Position numbers and translations under genes: made by a program. DNA of 64,000 nt from Spirodela intermedia (Eukaryota > Streptophyta > Magnoliopsida > Alismatales > Araceae). Below the pieces are notes generated by a model that saw only the letters and a program-made list of their open reading frames with translations, searched no databases and had not been told where the DNA came from. Below, piece after piece: positions 1 to 12,347 of the stretch (positions within the stretch are counted from its first letter, which is position 1; each line of letters opens with the position of its first letter). The stretch spans positions 3,558,501-3,622,500 of the forward strand of contig LR746270.1 in NCBI GenBank assembly GCA_902729315.2, written 5' to 3'.

Positions 1-252
1 AACGATTTCTTCAATTCTTATTTTCGCACCAGTCTCCTGACGGATCTTAGTGATAATCCCACCACCTTTGCCAATCACACTGCCAGATTTCGATGCAGGA
101 CAAAGAATACGAAAGACAGTGGCTCCAGGAGCTGCCTTCAACTGATTCTGCTGTGCTCCTAAATGTGCAGTCTTTTGCCATTTTCCTTTTCCATTCTGCT
201 CCAAAGGATTTCGATCAAACCCTCTCTTTGAATGTTTAAAAGGGAACGCCAT
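1..252 (-). CDS. KH-domain RNA-binding protein, N-terminal part (runs off left edge)
   Basis: The minus strand opens at an ATG at 252-250 and stays open for 84 codons to the window edge. After a basic, glutamine-rich leader of about 40 residues comes a KH domain start: FRILCPASKSGSVIGKGGG, the GXXG-type loop (here GKGG), then IITKIRQETGAKIRIEE. This is the RNA-contacting half of a KH fold; plant HEN4/FLK/PEP-like proteins carry several such domains and act in nuclear pre-mRNA processing. That family role is known; that this gene shares it is inference. The ATG is preceded by a 3' splice site (TTTTGTGCAG, ending at 269), so a 16-base second leader exon carries the start. The rest of the protein lies left of the window. 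Confidence 0.85.
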   Translation of the reverse strand, partial: MAFPFKHSKRGFDRNPLEQNGKGKWQKTAHLGAQQNQLKAAPGATVFRILCPASKSGSVIGKGGGIITKIRQETGAKIRIEEIV

Positions 253-1130
253 GGCCTGTAATCTACCTCTGCACAAAAGAAATAAGGGCAAATAAAACTT
301 TTGGTCAAAAAAGAAAACGGAAAGAAAGGACGAAAGAAAAAAAGCAGAAATCGATGAACCAACAGCGCGTCCGTCGGTAAGACCACCACAGAGTGAGTAG
401 CACGCAGATTAAGTCGGTAAACATATTTTCTGCCTTTAATCATGACCACTCTTCAGACGAGCTTGCAAACGCAATATAGAAAGCCCTAAACTATATCCTT
501 ATTCTCGTCTGACGGGTGAATGAATTGCATCGGCAATAATTATTTCCAATTTAACCGGGTTTTGACCAGCAGGCATAGAGAACCTTCATATAACCCGATC
601 AGTCCTGCTCACATCAATCAGGAGTAAGAACTGAGCAACAACTCGCGACACATTTTGATTTTCTGCCTACTTTAAATTACATCGACGACTACATAACGCA
701 AAATACCTCGAGCTTTTTACATTCGAACTGGCATCATGTGTTTACCCGATGAACACCCAAAACCATACGCACAACAGCTTCGCTAGCAAATTGCAAACAT
801 CCGACCAACTCTTCTACAGCGGTGTACTTCGTTCAGGAGCAAGAGGAAACAGAAACGAAGATGGCAGATACATAAAACCCTAATGATAGTGGATGTTTAC
901 AAGGAACAGATGCTTGAGAGAGAGAGAATTAAAAAAGAGAAAGCGAGAGAGGGAGAGGGAGAGAGGGAGAGGAAACGCACCGAATGGGCAGAGCGCCTTC
1001 GCCTTCGAGGAAAACCCTAGGGTCAGGGATAGAATATCGAGGGTTTGGAGGTCGCTTACTCAGTATCGTATGCCCAGTTAGGGTTCTCCGTAGGAGAGAA
1101 CGTCTCTTGCAACGAAAGTTGAGGTCCCGC
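253..1130 (-). other. 5' leader and 5'-UTR intron of the KH gene
   Basis: The inferred intron runs 269-980 on the minus strand: donor G|GTGCGTTTCC at 980, acceptor GTGCAG at 271-269. A first, non-coding exon probably covers about 981-1120. A CT-rich tract on the transcribed strand (GA on the plus strand, about 919-972) follows the donor directly. The exact transcription start cannot be read from the sequence. Confidence 0.55.
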
Positions 1131-1139
1131 GCGGATATC

Positions 1140-1990
1140 GATACATACATTTAAAGTATTTTATTTTTGTAAATATACCCATTAAAAAGTTCACCGCCTA
1201 AACCTGTGAAACGCAGGGCCCATTTAGGCCCAAAGATCGGGATGTTAATGCGTCACAGTTCCGTAACTCTTACTTTGACCCGGTCAAATTTTGGTCATGG
1301 CCCATGTTTTGGATCTGGCCGAATAATTTTCTGTGGAAACCATACAGAATTATAATTTATTTTTTTATTCAGTCCATAATAATCTCCATGTCAGCAAAGA
1401 TTGGACGATCAGGATTGAATCCTCTAGATAAGTAACTTCAAGATATGTTATTTATCTCGCCACGTCCCCCCAATCCGCAAGCGTTCGATCGAAGATGGAG
1501 GGCAGAGATCAAAAAAGGCGAGTGGGATGAAGCCTGAGCCCCAACACGTGGCCTCCGCCACGAGAATCGAGGGTAATACGTGTTAATCAGCGGTCAAGAT
1601 TGGCTGAGATAGATGCTACGATTTCATTAAAGACCACGCGTTCTAATTATTTATTTACACGGTTTACAGGGAAACCACGTATATGATGTAAGGGGACGCA
1701 CGTGTTACTCTACACGTGGCGCAATCCTTCCATCTCGTGATGGAACCGATGGGCCCAACACCTCCGCCTTGTGGGCCTCGTGTACGAAGCCCGGGCCGAA
1801 ATACTGAAACATGAACCAAGATCATCATAGAGATCAATTGTTCGATCGGACGGTGAAAAATTAATAGTAAACGATAAACTGGAGAAAAGGTGGGCTGCTT
1901 GGAACGTGGGCCAGCCCATTAACACACCCGGAATACTCCTTTTCGGTTTAATCCTATAATTTAATTTCCCAATGTTAATATTTTGTTATT
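1140..1990. promoter_or_regulatory. Intergenic promoter region with ABRE/G-box cluster
   Basis: This spacer lies upstream of the KH gene and downstream of the small membrane-protein gene. It holds two copies of the ABRE core ACACGTGGC (1544-1552 and 1712-1720), another CACGTG at 1699-1704, single ACGTG cores near 1577 and 1675, and a CACGCG near 1636. Site II/TCP-like GGCCCA motifs occur at about 1218-1232 and 1750. In plants, paired ABREs or an ABRE with a coupling element bind bZIP factors of the ABF/ABI5 group. That the KH gene is ABA-responsive is inference. No open frame here looks coding. Confidence 0.5.
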
Positions 1991-2036
1991 TTCTTTCATA
2001 TTTTTCCCATCCTCTGGACTAACGTTTGGGGGTATA

Positions 2037-3216
2037 TTACCACTAAAAAATAGAAAATTTCAAGGTAAAAAAGAAGAAGAAAAGATCTTACATAGTCTGT
2101 TGCTGAGAATAATCCAATTGTGATGATAATCAGAGGCCAGAATCCAAGAAAAAATGTTGCTCCTGTCGTCAGAAGCAGTCTTGCCCGTGGAATCAGACCC
2201 TGAATCGAAGGAACACACGAACTTCAGGCCGATTAATGTATACGAATAGTCCCACATTTAATTTAGGTGAAAGAAAAATATCTCAAAACGATGAGTATGA
2301 AAGATCCTTCCCCGTTAAACAGAAATTTCAGTGTAGCAAGAAGGACACGATCATCATTGCAAGGAAAATGTTTAGTAAATATAATTAAAATGAAATTTCG
2401 CAGTGATTTGGATGATAATCAGTTCGGAACTAAGATGTGTCGAGAAATCCTGATCTGGCGATCTTCTTCAATTAATGGCACGGTTGTCTGCGGAGATATT
2501 CGTGGGGCTCTCTCCCGATGCATGAAGAACATGATGAAATGAACATGATGTACAATCCAAGTAGTAAGACGGCGAGCATGATTTTTACGACAATCAGTGA
2601 TCGAAATCCTGCACTCACAGAAGTTTGTGAGGAAGTGATCGGTGATTTGCCGTCGTTCTACGAATCCTCTATTTTGATCTTCTTCGATTGATTTGGGGCA
2701 GAAGGAAGGTGAGGAAGGGGGAGGAGAGGGAAGAATTGGCTGACCTCGAGACCTTCACTGTTAAGAGCCATGGATCTCGCCCACTGGTCGGCCAGGGCCT
2801 CCTCATGGTCGGCAGAAACCACACGGTTCCTCCTCAGCGGACCTCGAGTGCCGTTCTGCTCTTCCTCGATATCCATTTCCTCCATCGGCCAGGAGTACGA
2901 GCCCCTGGATCTCGGAGAATTCTCCGGCGATGAGGCCGGATCGATCCCCCTCCTCTTCAACTCCTTCGTGAACAACGACTCCAGCGGCTCCTCCCACACT
3001 GCAACAGAGACAACAACCAGTGATCCACAGAAAAACTTACGGATCTCCTTGCGAAGATCCTTAATTGCGGATTGACAGAGGCTTACCGCCGGAGCCAGTA
3101 TCGTCCCGCCGGAGACGGCAGCGGAAGGGGAGGATCCCTCCGGCCGGACGGCATAATCCGCGCCGGAGTCCAGAACCAGGGGGAATCCCCGATCTGACGA
3201 CAGTCAAGCAGGCCAT
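2037..3216 (-). CDS. Small plant-specific protein, plastid-transit-like N-terminus, one membrane segment
   Basis: Spliced exons on the minus strand: 3087-3216, 2745-2998, 2092-2199 and a two-codon end at 2037-2042 (TGG TAA). The product is about 165 residues. The N-terminus (MACLTVVRSGIPPGSGLRRG) is basic and free of acidic residues for its first 37 residues, like a chloroplast transit peptide. A charged middle (about 45-125) with ADQWARSMALNSEGLEG is followed by a hydrophobic segment, TTGATFFLGFWPLIIITIGL, near the C-terminus. Donors GGCG|GTAAGC, CGAG|GTCAGC and CTAT|GTAAGA and the matching acceptors keep phase. I recognise the SEGLEGLIPRA-to-membrane-segment layout as typical of an uncharacterised plant family but cannot name a function. 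The last exon is the weakest part; the C-terminus may be longer or truncated. Confidence 0.6.
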
Positions 3217-4064
3217 CTCTCCTCCGCCCTAGATCGCTTCTCTCCGAGAGGAGAGGAGAAATTATCACAGAAAGGATCAGATCAGGCGCAATATCCTTGG
3301 AATTCTCACGGATCGATCGAATCGAATCCCACGATTAGGGCGGCGGAGAAGAACAAGCCGGGGGGGATTGGAATGTCTCTGGCGCAGGAGGGGAGGAGGA
3401 GGCCACCACGTCACCAGTTACCAGCCGCCGCCCGGAACTTCCTTCCTATTTGAGCGCGACGGCGGTCAGCCGGCGGCGGTGATCTTTCGAGCCTCTCAGT
3501 CCAACTTTTTCTCTCTTCACCTTTGGCTCTATCGAGTGACGTAGAATCAAATCAGGCCCGGGCCGTTTTGAAACACGGACCAAAGAAAGTCCGGAGCCGA
3601 ACCAGATGAGAACCGAACCGGCCACTTAAATTGTCGGGCCTAAGTATGAAGCCAGAGTAGGAAAATGGGCCGGGCCGAAAGTAACGAATGGGTCTGACCA
3701 CGGCAGCATAATCCAATTTTGGAAGAATAAAAATCGCTTGGTTCAACAGTACTTAAAAAGATCGTAAAATAAATACAATCAAGCTGTCGAATCTCCAACG
3801 TACAATCATGCACCGAAATGAAGATTTCTAGAAAGAGAAAACATCTGTTTAAAACAAAATCGGTACAAGCAATGTGGGCACCTCTCTCTCTCTCCCTCTC
3901 TTCAGTTTGACATTCCGCATTCAAAGCTCAAGAGGCCTCATCCATCATTCTCTCCAAAACTCTCTAGATCCCACATTCTCTCTCTGATTCTAAGCATCCC
4001 ACTTTGTCTCTCTTTCTCTAGAACTCGGTTCTTGAGAAGAGAAAACGAAGGGAAGAGGAAAGAA
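3217..4064. promoter_or_regulatory. Spacer: promoter of the small plastid-type gene and 3' end of pyruvate kinase
   Basis: About 3217-3740 lies upstream of the minus-strand small gene. It contains GGGCC/GGGCCGGGCC-type motifs (3556-3565, 3670-3680) and repeated CCGAACC words near 3596-3621, typical of TCP/site II promoters of housekeeping and organelle genes. About 3640-4064 should be the 3' UTR of pyruvate kinase; it is CT-rich with short CTCTCT runs at 3886-3901. No coding frame here looks real. Confidence 0.4.
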
Positions 4065-7000
4065 TTACTGACCGACGGTCCTCACTTGGATCGATTGGGT
4101 GAAGGCCGAAGTGGCGGGGGAGACCGAGGAGAGGTCGGAGACCACCAGGACGACATCCCCCAGCTTAACTGCCGCGATCGCCGCCATGAACCTGATCGAC
4201 TCCTTCACGTTCCTCTCCATGTCCTCGAACAGATTGCCGACGATGGGGGTGACTCCCCAGTGGAGATTCAACCCCATCCCCGTGTTAGCATCGTCTGTGA
4301 AGGCGAAGATAGGCGGCCCTGGGCGGTTCCGAGACAAAAGTGCCGCCATGTGGCCGTGTTTGGTGAAGACAAAGATGGCGGCAACACCGAGGTTGTTCCC
4401 TGTGACCCGACAATATTAAACCAAGAAATATATCCTTAAAATTACGATAAGATCAATTCAACCCTCCCTTCTTGATCTAATAAGAGAGAGATGAAGTGTT
4501 CACCCATCTCTACTGCGGAGTTGCAGATCTCCTCGGCGATGCTATCAGACAAGTAGCTTGTGAGCCGAGGAAGGGGAGGAAGGTTGCGAAGGCCATCTTC
4601 TCGGGCCCAAGCCTCTATGCAGAGACTGGCGGTGCTCAAGACGGAGAGGGCCTTCTCGGCGTATAATCCGACGGCAGACTCACCGGACAGCATCAATGCG
4701 TCTGCCTGCTGCCGAACCGCCTCAGAAACATCGGCGACCTAATCGAAGGAGAGATCGAGACTTTTCAAAGGGAGAACGAACACGCAGAAGAGATCCTTTC
4801 TTCCGTGATCAATGTATAATAAAAAGAAGGCATCGAAAGGACGCTGATCTTGAGCTCCTGATGGAAAAGGGTACCTCAGCGCGGGTCGGAGTGGGGTATT
4901 CAATCATAGATTCTAGGAGCTGAGAGGCTATGATCACCGGCTTGTTCAGCTGCCTGCATATGCTTGTCACCTGCTTCTGGATGGCCGGAATCTGGTCGAG
5001 GGGGATTTGTACCCCGAGATCTCCGCGCGCCACCATGATTCCGTCGGAAGCTTCGACAATCTCTTCCAAGTTTTCAAGAGATTCCAAGCGCTCGATCTTT
5101 GCCAACACCCTGATGGATCTGTAACATAGAATTTTATAGATGCCAGGATGAGTAAAATGTGGACCAAGAAAACGTTGAGATTAAAAACAGTAGGATCAGA
5201 TTCACATCAGATGGGATATGAATTGGGCTGATCAGATTTGCACCAAATTGATCCAAAAAGAACAGAAATTCATCTTAATTTCCAGATACGACGTCCATAT
5301 GTATTTCACTTTATTTTCCCAGTTAACTACAATCGTTGAGCTAAGAATTACTACGAGCTCTCTCTCTCACACACACACACAAAACCTTTCACATCACCAA
5401 AAAGTATGATAAATTTGTAAAAATAGAATTTATACCTATTTTGTAAAACGATTTTTTTTTTATGGACGGAATATACAAATGATCACTTACTCCGCCGATC
5501 GCGTAGAAAGATGGGTCTTCAGAGCCTTGATGTCCTCAGAATTTTTGGCATATGACACAGCAATAAAGTCAACTCCTTCTGATATTCCGAAGTCAATGTC
5601 AACCCAGTCCTACAAGACATCCAAGGCAAATTCCAGTGTGAAGAAATCTATAGCAAAAATTCCATCGCACATCAGCATCCAGAGTGGGCAGAGTCAACTC
5701 ACTTCAATCAAGGGCGATGCCATTTACAACAGCCTAATAGCAAATCAAACCACAATGAGAAAAGTCAAAACAAGGAATAAACAGCAACAGCCGCTATTGA
5801 TACTAAACTACTATTGTTCACCAGGTTCAGCTAGAACCAACTTTCCCCCTTATAGCATGTCGTTATGATCCCTGATATGAAGAGCATAGCTGGAGTACTT
5901 CAACGAGAAGTTTCAAGAATAATTTAATCCTCTGATATTCATATCGATAACAAGGAATAATTTAGTCTCACCTGGTGCCATACAAGTGATCATCAATGGT
6001 GAACGTTCCTAACCAAATATTATAAACAGCGGCATCAAGCTCAACTTGCATTCATTCAAAATCCGATTAAACATTACATTGGAGTAAAGAAACGTAAGGA
6101 TATGTAAGAAAAATAGCTCATAATAACCCGTTACCTCTTCATTTGCATGTAAAATCATAAAAAAATGAGGGGATCATCAACTTAAGCATAATTCAAATTT
6201 TATAATGTTCATATTCTTTATCTTTTATCTAAATTTGAGGCAAGAAATCGATTACATAGATAAAATAAACGCCTACACAGGTTAAGATCTAATCAATGGA
6301 AAATATAATCAACCATGTAAACGCGGAAAGAGACCTTTGATGAGAGAGTGGGCAGCCCCACGCTCCTGTCGACCAGTTTTCCAGCCCTCCAGAAGGACAG
6401 CTTCGCATGGGGCAGGAGCAGACCCGAATCAGTGCATCTGCAGCGCAAATCGTCCTCAATCCGCTCAACAACTTCAAAACTCGCCATCCCACCCTCAACA
6501 ACCAGCTCATCACCAACCATGATACCTGGAAGCAATCAACACCGATACAATATTACAGAATAAATCCCAAGATATCATAAAAGCGACCTTGTCGATCAAG
6601 ATATTTCAATACCTTCGGAGAAACCCTCGTGGTTTGCCTTAACAGTGAATGGACGAGTGCCCTCGAAGTTCTGGGTGGTGAAAAGCCACATGGAGCCTTC
6701 CTGTGTAATCGAAGGATAATAAGATCCGAGGGAAAGAGGCGATCAAGGTATCACCAGGTAAACATTAAACGAAGTATTCAACAGACAAGAAGAACAGTCA
6801 GAGAAAGAAACTACAAGTCGTTACCCCTGTTTCGCTCCAAAATCTAACGATGATGGTAGATCTCTGACGAGATTCTCATGCGTCAATGGCTAATGGAAGA
6901 CAGAATCTCACGCATTCGCATCATGTTATAGTAAGGTTATCCAGGAGTGAAACAAGAGGGAAGGGGGGAGGGAAACCTCGGCTTTGATGGAGGAGGCGGC

Positions 7001-7504
7001 GCCGTGGTCGACCATATGCACCTGGCTTCCCTCCGTGTCGATCATGACCGAAACACAGAACCTCTTCTCCCTGTTCAGCTTCTTCACGGCCCTAATCACG
7101 CTTCTGTGCCACTCCCGACTATTATGGCACATGTTCAGCCTCGCTACATTCATCCCTCCCGCGGCCAGCCTCTCCAGCTGCTCGGGGGAGCAGCACGCCG
7201 GGCCAATCGTGCACACCAGCTTCGTCCTCCTGAGTCCCGTAAGCCCCTTCCCCTTCAGTTCCGCCTCGGACGCCGCATCGAATCCAAATCTCTCCTCGGA
7301 AGGAGATCGATCTGATGGAGCCAACGGGACTGTCGACTTCTCCACGTCCAACTGCAGAGATGAACGAACTGGGCGCCGCCGGACGCTAACCACGGACCTC
7401 CCATGGCCGACGCCGGGACGTACCACCGTCGTCAGCGACCTCCCGTTGCTGTTCCCCGGTGAGATCTGGCGGCGTGGGAAGTGACAACCTGTCAATGCCG
7501 CCAT
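4065..7504 (-). CDS. PKP1: Plastidial pyruvate kinase, alpha-type (PKP1-like)
   Basis: Seven exons on the minus strand (6977-7504, 6613-6700, 6335-6525, 5491-5609, 4875-5118, 4504-4738, 4065-4399) splice in frame to about 579 residues, close to plant PKP1. Pyruvate kinase makes ATP and pyruvate from phosphoenolpyruvate and ADP; the plastid form feeds fatty-acid synthesis. A Ser/Arg-rich transit-like region fills about 1-85. The barrel starts at [11 protein letters not shown] (92-102). The signature lysine is in VLAKIERLE (K about 316), followed by [11 protein letters not shown] and the C-terminal domain with [10 protein letters not shown]. The segment usually DTKGPEIR reads [13 protein letters not shown], the divergence known in plastid alpha subunits, which work with beta subunits. 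The ATG at 7504-7502 opens the transit-like leader. GT-AG boundaries are clean throughout. Confidence 0.95.
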
Positions 7505-8440
7505 TGATCCAAGGTTCCTCCGCCGTAGTTAAACCTAGGGAGAGCAGAAATGCAGATCCCTTACAAGAAGAGACGGAGATCGTCGAGCTCCGAAGATCGA
7601 TATCTCCGCCAGAGAGCAGCAAGGTGGCGGCGGATTTCCAGATCGAAGAGAGACAAGAAGGAGATCCATCTGAGAGCCCTGGGGGGCGGGAAAAGCAAAA
7701 CCCTAGCAGAGGAAAGAGTCAAACAGTGCAACGGTCGACGTTTTTGTGTACACTGATTAGCAATTAATCACATGCTCCTTTAAATAAAAAACGCTTTATT
7801 TAATTCCAAGTTTTAACGCAATTATTATTTAATGAATATTGACGACTTATTCGTGCCTCGCACGTGTAAAGATTAAAGCACGTGTAAAACCAATAGTCAA
7901 CAGAGTGTGGAGATATACGAATGATGACGTCACATATGTGAGCATTCATCCCAGATGGAGCACGATGACGACATCATCACGTGGTTCAGTGTTACGCAGG
8001 TCGTGGCAAGTGGCAAGTGGCAAGTGGGGGAGAGTCGGGCGAAGGTCGCTGGGGCAACATTTATCGGGAATATTTTAGATGCTAAATTAATTACGGCACA
8101 GCGTCCATGGCGCAGGATCGGGCCGTATTTTTTAAGGCTCAGGCCCGGGCCCATGGCTGCTATTAAGCCAAGATCTGGGGCCCACGGCTCGTTTTTTTGC
8201 AATTTTGAAACCTAAATAAAAAAATAGAGGGTAAGGGGGTGATGTGAATTGGATTGGTAAAATTGAGGCCTATCCAAAAGTTCGAGGGTTATTATAGTTA
8301 GCGCGTGGAAATAATAAAATCATCAACTTAAAAAATTATTTGAAAAAGTTTTGATACGTGGCATAAAGATAAGGTTGACACCTCACTTTTTTGACTGCGT
8401 GTAAACATGGAAAGATTACCCGGCTGATTAATCTCCGGTA
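7505..8440. promoter_or_regulatory. Pyruvate kinase 5' leader and upstream region rich in G-box/CRE motifs
   Basis: The 5' leader of the minus-strand pyruvate kinase occupies about 7505-7730. Upstream are CACGTG at 7861-7866, 7879-7884 and 7979-7984, a palindromic TGACGTCA near 7924-7931, and a threefold tandem GTGGCAA at about 8003-8026. GGGCCC occurs near 8147 and 8178. This is a dense array of bZIP/bHLH-type sites; which gene they serve is not shown. The rest (8210-8440) is AT-rich without visible features. Confidence 0.45.
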
Positions 8441-8443
8441 TAA

Positions 8444-9124
8444 TTAAATACGGTTTTCCCTGTCCATCGGGAGAACCGGTTCTCGTCCATCCTCCGGGCG
8501 CGCGGTGAACCGGACCGTTTCGACCGGGCGGATCGGCGGAAGGTTGTAGAAAGGATCACATCTGTAACAAACCTGTAAGCTTGGTTCTAGGGACAGGCTC
8601 GGAACTGGTTCGGCGGAGGAAGAATGGGCTCGCCGGAGGGAATGGAGGAGATCCTCGCCGCCGGGTACCCGCTCCACCGCAAGTCTTCTGCAATTCCGAC
8701 GGGTTCCAGACCTCGGCGATGTCTGATATGGTGATCGCCGGGGATTACGCGTCTTCATTTCTGCATGCGGGGCAGAAGTGGGGAAAGCGGGGCCTGCACG
8801 GACGTAGACCTGTTCCTGCTCCATAGGGGGCGGTGGAATAAAAGATTCTTCGAGCGGCTGATCGAGATCATCACAGAGCAATTCAATAACCCTGGTTTGC
8901 GCCTGCGGTCGCTTTCCGGTTTCCAGATCCGGTCCCACAGCAGCTGGGGAAAGAAGTCGACGAGGGGGCCTACCTCGCGATTTTCTGGTGAGCATGGGGA
9001 ACGCAGGGTACTGTTGTTGACGTCTCCGGCGTCGGCGGACTCTACGCTCACCTCGGGCGAGAGATCGAGGGAGAGCGAGATAGCTACGTGGTTGTCGTGT
9101 TCCCTCTCGCGAACTAGCAGTCAC
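8444..9124. other. GC-rich region open on both strands; possible small gene, unassigned
   Basis: A GC-rich stretch with a 226-codon open frame on the minus strand, shorter open frames on the plus strand, and no family I recognise. One plausible minus-strand start is at 9051 (MSVESADAGDVNNSTLRSPC), ending at a good donor, GCGAG|GTAGGC near 8974, but I could not find a convincing second exon in phase. A plus-strand start near 8625 (MGSPEGMEEILAAGYPLHRK) is equally undecided. It could be an unplaced gene, a leader exon of the downstream kinase, or GC-rich promoter DNA. Confidence 0.25.
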
Positions 9125-9431
9125 ACAGGGCTCCTGGGGGTAGTTTTGTCAGTCCACAGGGCTCGAGCTTAAGGCCTCCATACCCGCTGCTGTTATTAAA
9201 GCAGGAGACCATCGGGCCATCCGTGGTTACAGCTATCTCTCTCTCTCTGGAAGAGGAAGAGGAATCTCGAGCGTTTCGATCCGAGATTCTGCGCCTACCT
9301 TGAGGGGATTGTGGAATCGAAGAATCGCATATTGGCATCCTCCGCAGGAAATTACGTCGGAAAGGGTGCCCCGGACTTGATCTTCTAGACGAGGACGTCT
9401 GTGTATTCGAGTGCTGCCGTCTTCCCTTGCC

Positions 9432-12310
9432 ATGGTTGTGGTGGGGGGGAACAAGGAAGGAGGCAGGTGGGGAAACCTGGGGGAAAGGATGCTACTCAGG
9501 GAAATAGCATCGGTGAATGAGGGGAAGGACAAGGAGAGGGGGACCCCTCATCAGCGGTCGCAGCAGAAGCTGGTGGTGGGATACGCCCTGACCTCGAAGA
9601 AGGTCAAGAGTTTTCTCCAGCCCAAGCTCGAGGGGCTAGCCAGGTAAAGTACTCACCACGTCGTCGGAAATCCTCGCCGCAGAAACAGCAGAAACACCGA
9701 TCGGCAGTCCATCATTGAATATTTTCACTTCCCCTGTTTTGCTAGTAATGTTCTCCGTGTTGACGGTAGATTTTCCGCCTCGAATCCTTTTTTTTTCGGC
9801 AGAAATTTTCTGATGGTTCCTTTTCCTCTCCTTCCCGGAGGATCCCAGCCGAAGGCCTCTACTGATCTTGGGTTTACTTATTTATTTATATATTATTTGT
9901 GTTCTTTCCTGGCGATTCATGGCTCCTCCTTTCTTTCCATCCGCTCGACCCGTTTTTAGCCGTCTCCTCTAGCATCTCATGCCGGGTCAACTTATCGATG
10001 CGGAAGTGCGCCGTGATGGTATAGCTCTCTACAAGGCTAGGAATTTTCCTACGACTTTCTTCCTTGCTGTGGAGGGGTGAAAATAGCTGTGATATGATCC
10101 ATGGAAGTAGATTATACGATTATCTTCAAACGTCGTCTCATTTTCTTCCCCAGGTGTTCTCATGTGTGATTTTTAAGTGCCGATTTTTTCAAGGGGCTTT
10201 TGATGCTTGTCTTTATTTATTTTTTTATTTTTGATCATATTAAAAATATTTTTTATCGATTTAACTTCTTTTTTGTGTTGAGGTACTCTCGGCGCTTTAA
10301 GCGGTGATTACATGCCTATGATTGGGTGTTGAGAAAAAAAGGGAGGGGGAGTGTCTGTGACTATTCCCTGCAACTCACCATGCGATCTTGCAAAATTATT
10401 ATGCAGGAAGAAGGGTATTTCATTTGTTGCTATTGACCAAAACAGGCCTCTCTCAGACCAAGGACCCTTTGATATTGTTTTACACAAGGTCAGCATATAC
10501 TACTTTGGAAATCATATTTTTAGACTCTTGCCACATATGCAGTGGGATCCAACTTCTGACTAGGGCTTTCCTTTTCCAATACAGCTTTTAGGGAAGGAGT
10601 GGTGTCAAGTTCTCGAGGTTAGTTGCCCTGACGTGCTTTGTTCTGAAAGCATTCAATTGGCTCACTGTCCTGAACTCTCCCACTCCATCCCAATATTTAA
10701 GTGACGACAGTCGATGGTAAGTGAGAATTGTTAGATTTAAATGCTCATCCATGTCTGACATGACTTGCAGAAGGCCCTTTCCTGCATTATGATCATGACC
10801 AGATAGTAAAACGTTGAAGCCTCAGGAATTCCAAAGAATGAGGATTGTGCCATCTGTGACCAGCTAATTTAGCCTGTGATATGGTTGGTAATTGTAGTTG
10901 CACTAAATTCTCAGTTTCTGCATAACCGATGCAAGGATGTGGTTTTACTAACAACTAATCCTGGGCGGGTCACATCAGAATGTGGTGTGATCATATGTAT
11001 GGAATGGAGATTTTGTAGATCATTCGCTGTAAAGAACAATTAATTATATTTCAGTCAAGTTTTATAAAATCACATATATATAAATATGTATATGATCGTA
11101 GATATTTCCATGATTTAGAAGGAGGTTCCCTAATATTTTTCATGAATGTGATATATATCTTGTTATTTTCGAGTGATATTGGAGTAATCATCTAAATTTC
11201 CTTTTTGGGTTGAAGGATTATCGGGAGCAGCACCCAGAGGTCACTGTTTTGGACCCCCCAGATGCCATTCGACACCTGCACAACCGTCAATTGATGCTTC
11301 AGGATGTGGCTGATCTGAACTTGTCCGATTGCTACGGTAATTCCTGGTTCAATTTTACGACTCTGAATGGTCTGGCCGGATGCTTCTCCAGAAAGATGGT
11401 AGCTGAGAGGATCCAAAGGGTCAAATCCATGATTCTCGCTGTCTTTGTTTAGCCCGTTTGATCGACTTTCATCATAATCAGCCTTTTAAATAGGGCATTT
11501 TCTCCTGATGATTTCTAATTTTTTCTGATAATGTAAACTCTAAACTTTTCAAATAAAGTAAATGAAAACGATATGTTTCCTGTTGCATTCTACTCTCTCT
11601 CTCTCTCTCTCTCTCTCTTCATGATATTCAGCCTTTAAAATAAGAGCTTTCTTCCAGATGCTTTTGTAAGTTTTTTCTGATGATATAAAGTCTGAACCTA
11701 AGAAAATAAATTTAAAGAAGATGTTTCCTTTTGCATTTGACTCCCTTTCATTTCTTTTTCAAGAAATTTCTCTGAGTTGGTATTGTAAACACAGGCTAAT
11801 ACCTGAAAGAGCTGCTTATAGCAACCGTGGTTTGAAGAATCATAAAATTGGAGGCTATTTATGAAAAACTACAGAAAATATCCAAAAAATTAGCTGTGTA
11901 CTCATGCGATCAGAAATACCTACCCTTTCATAGGTGAACTTTTACTTTGGAGTTCACCCCATTCATTCTATTTGTAGAAATGCCATTTCTGGTTTGTCTT
12001 TGGGAACCCCGTTGAGAGTCGATGCCATCTCCAACTCTTTCCACCAATTTTAGGCGCTTTGTTCTATAACATCCCTAATGACTTAATCTATTGTATGCTG
12101 GTTGGCTCATTTTATTGGCATTTATGGGCGATAATTTCAGGTAAAGTTGGTGTTCCTAAGCAGCTTGTCATCACCCAAGACCCGTCATCCATTCCTGAAG
12201 CAGTCTCCAAGGCCGGGATGGTTCTTCCATTGGGTAGGCCATTCTGTCTTCCTCTCTCCTTCAAATTCAGGCTCCTCGATTGTGTAATGAATAAATCAAC
12301 CCTTTTCAGT

Positions 12311-12347
<37 letters not shown>

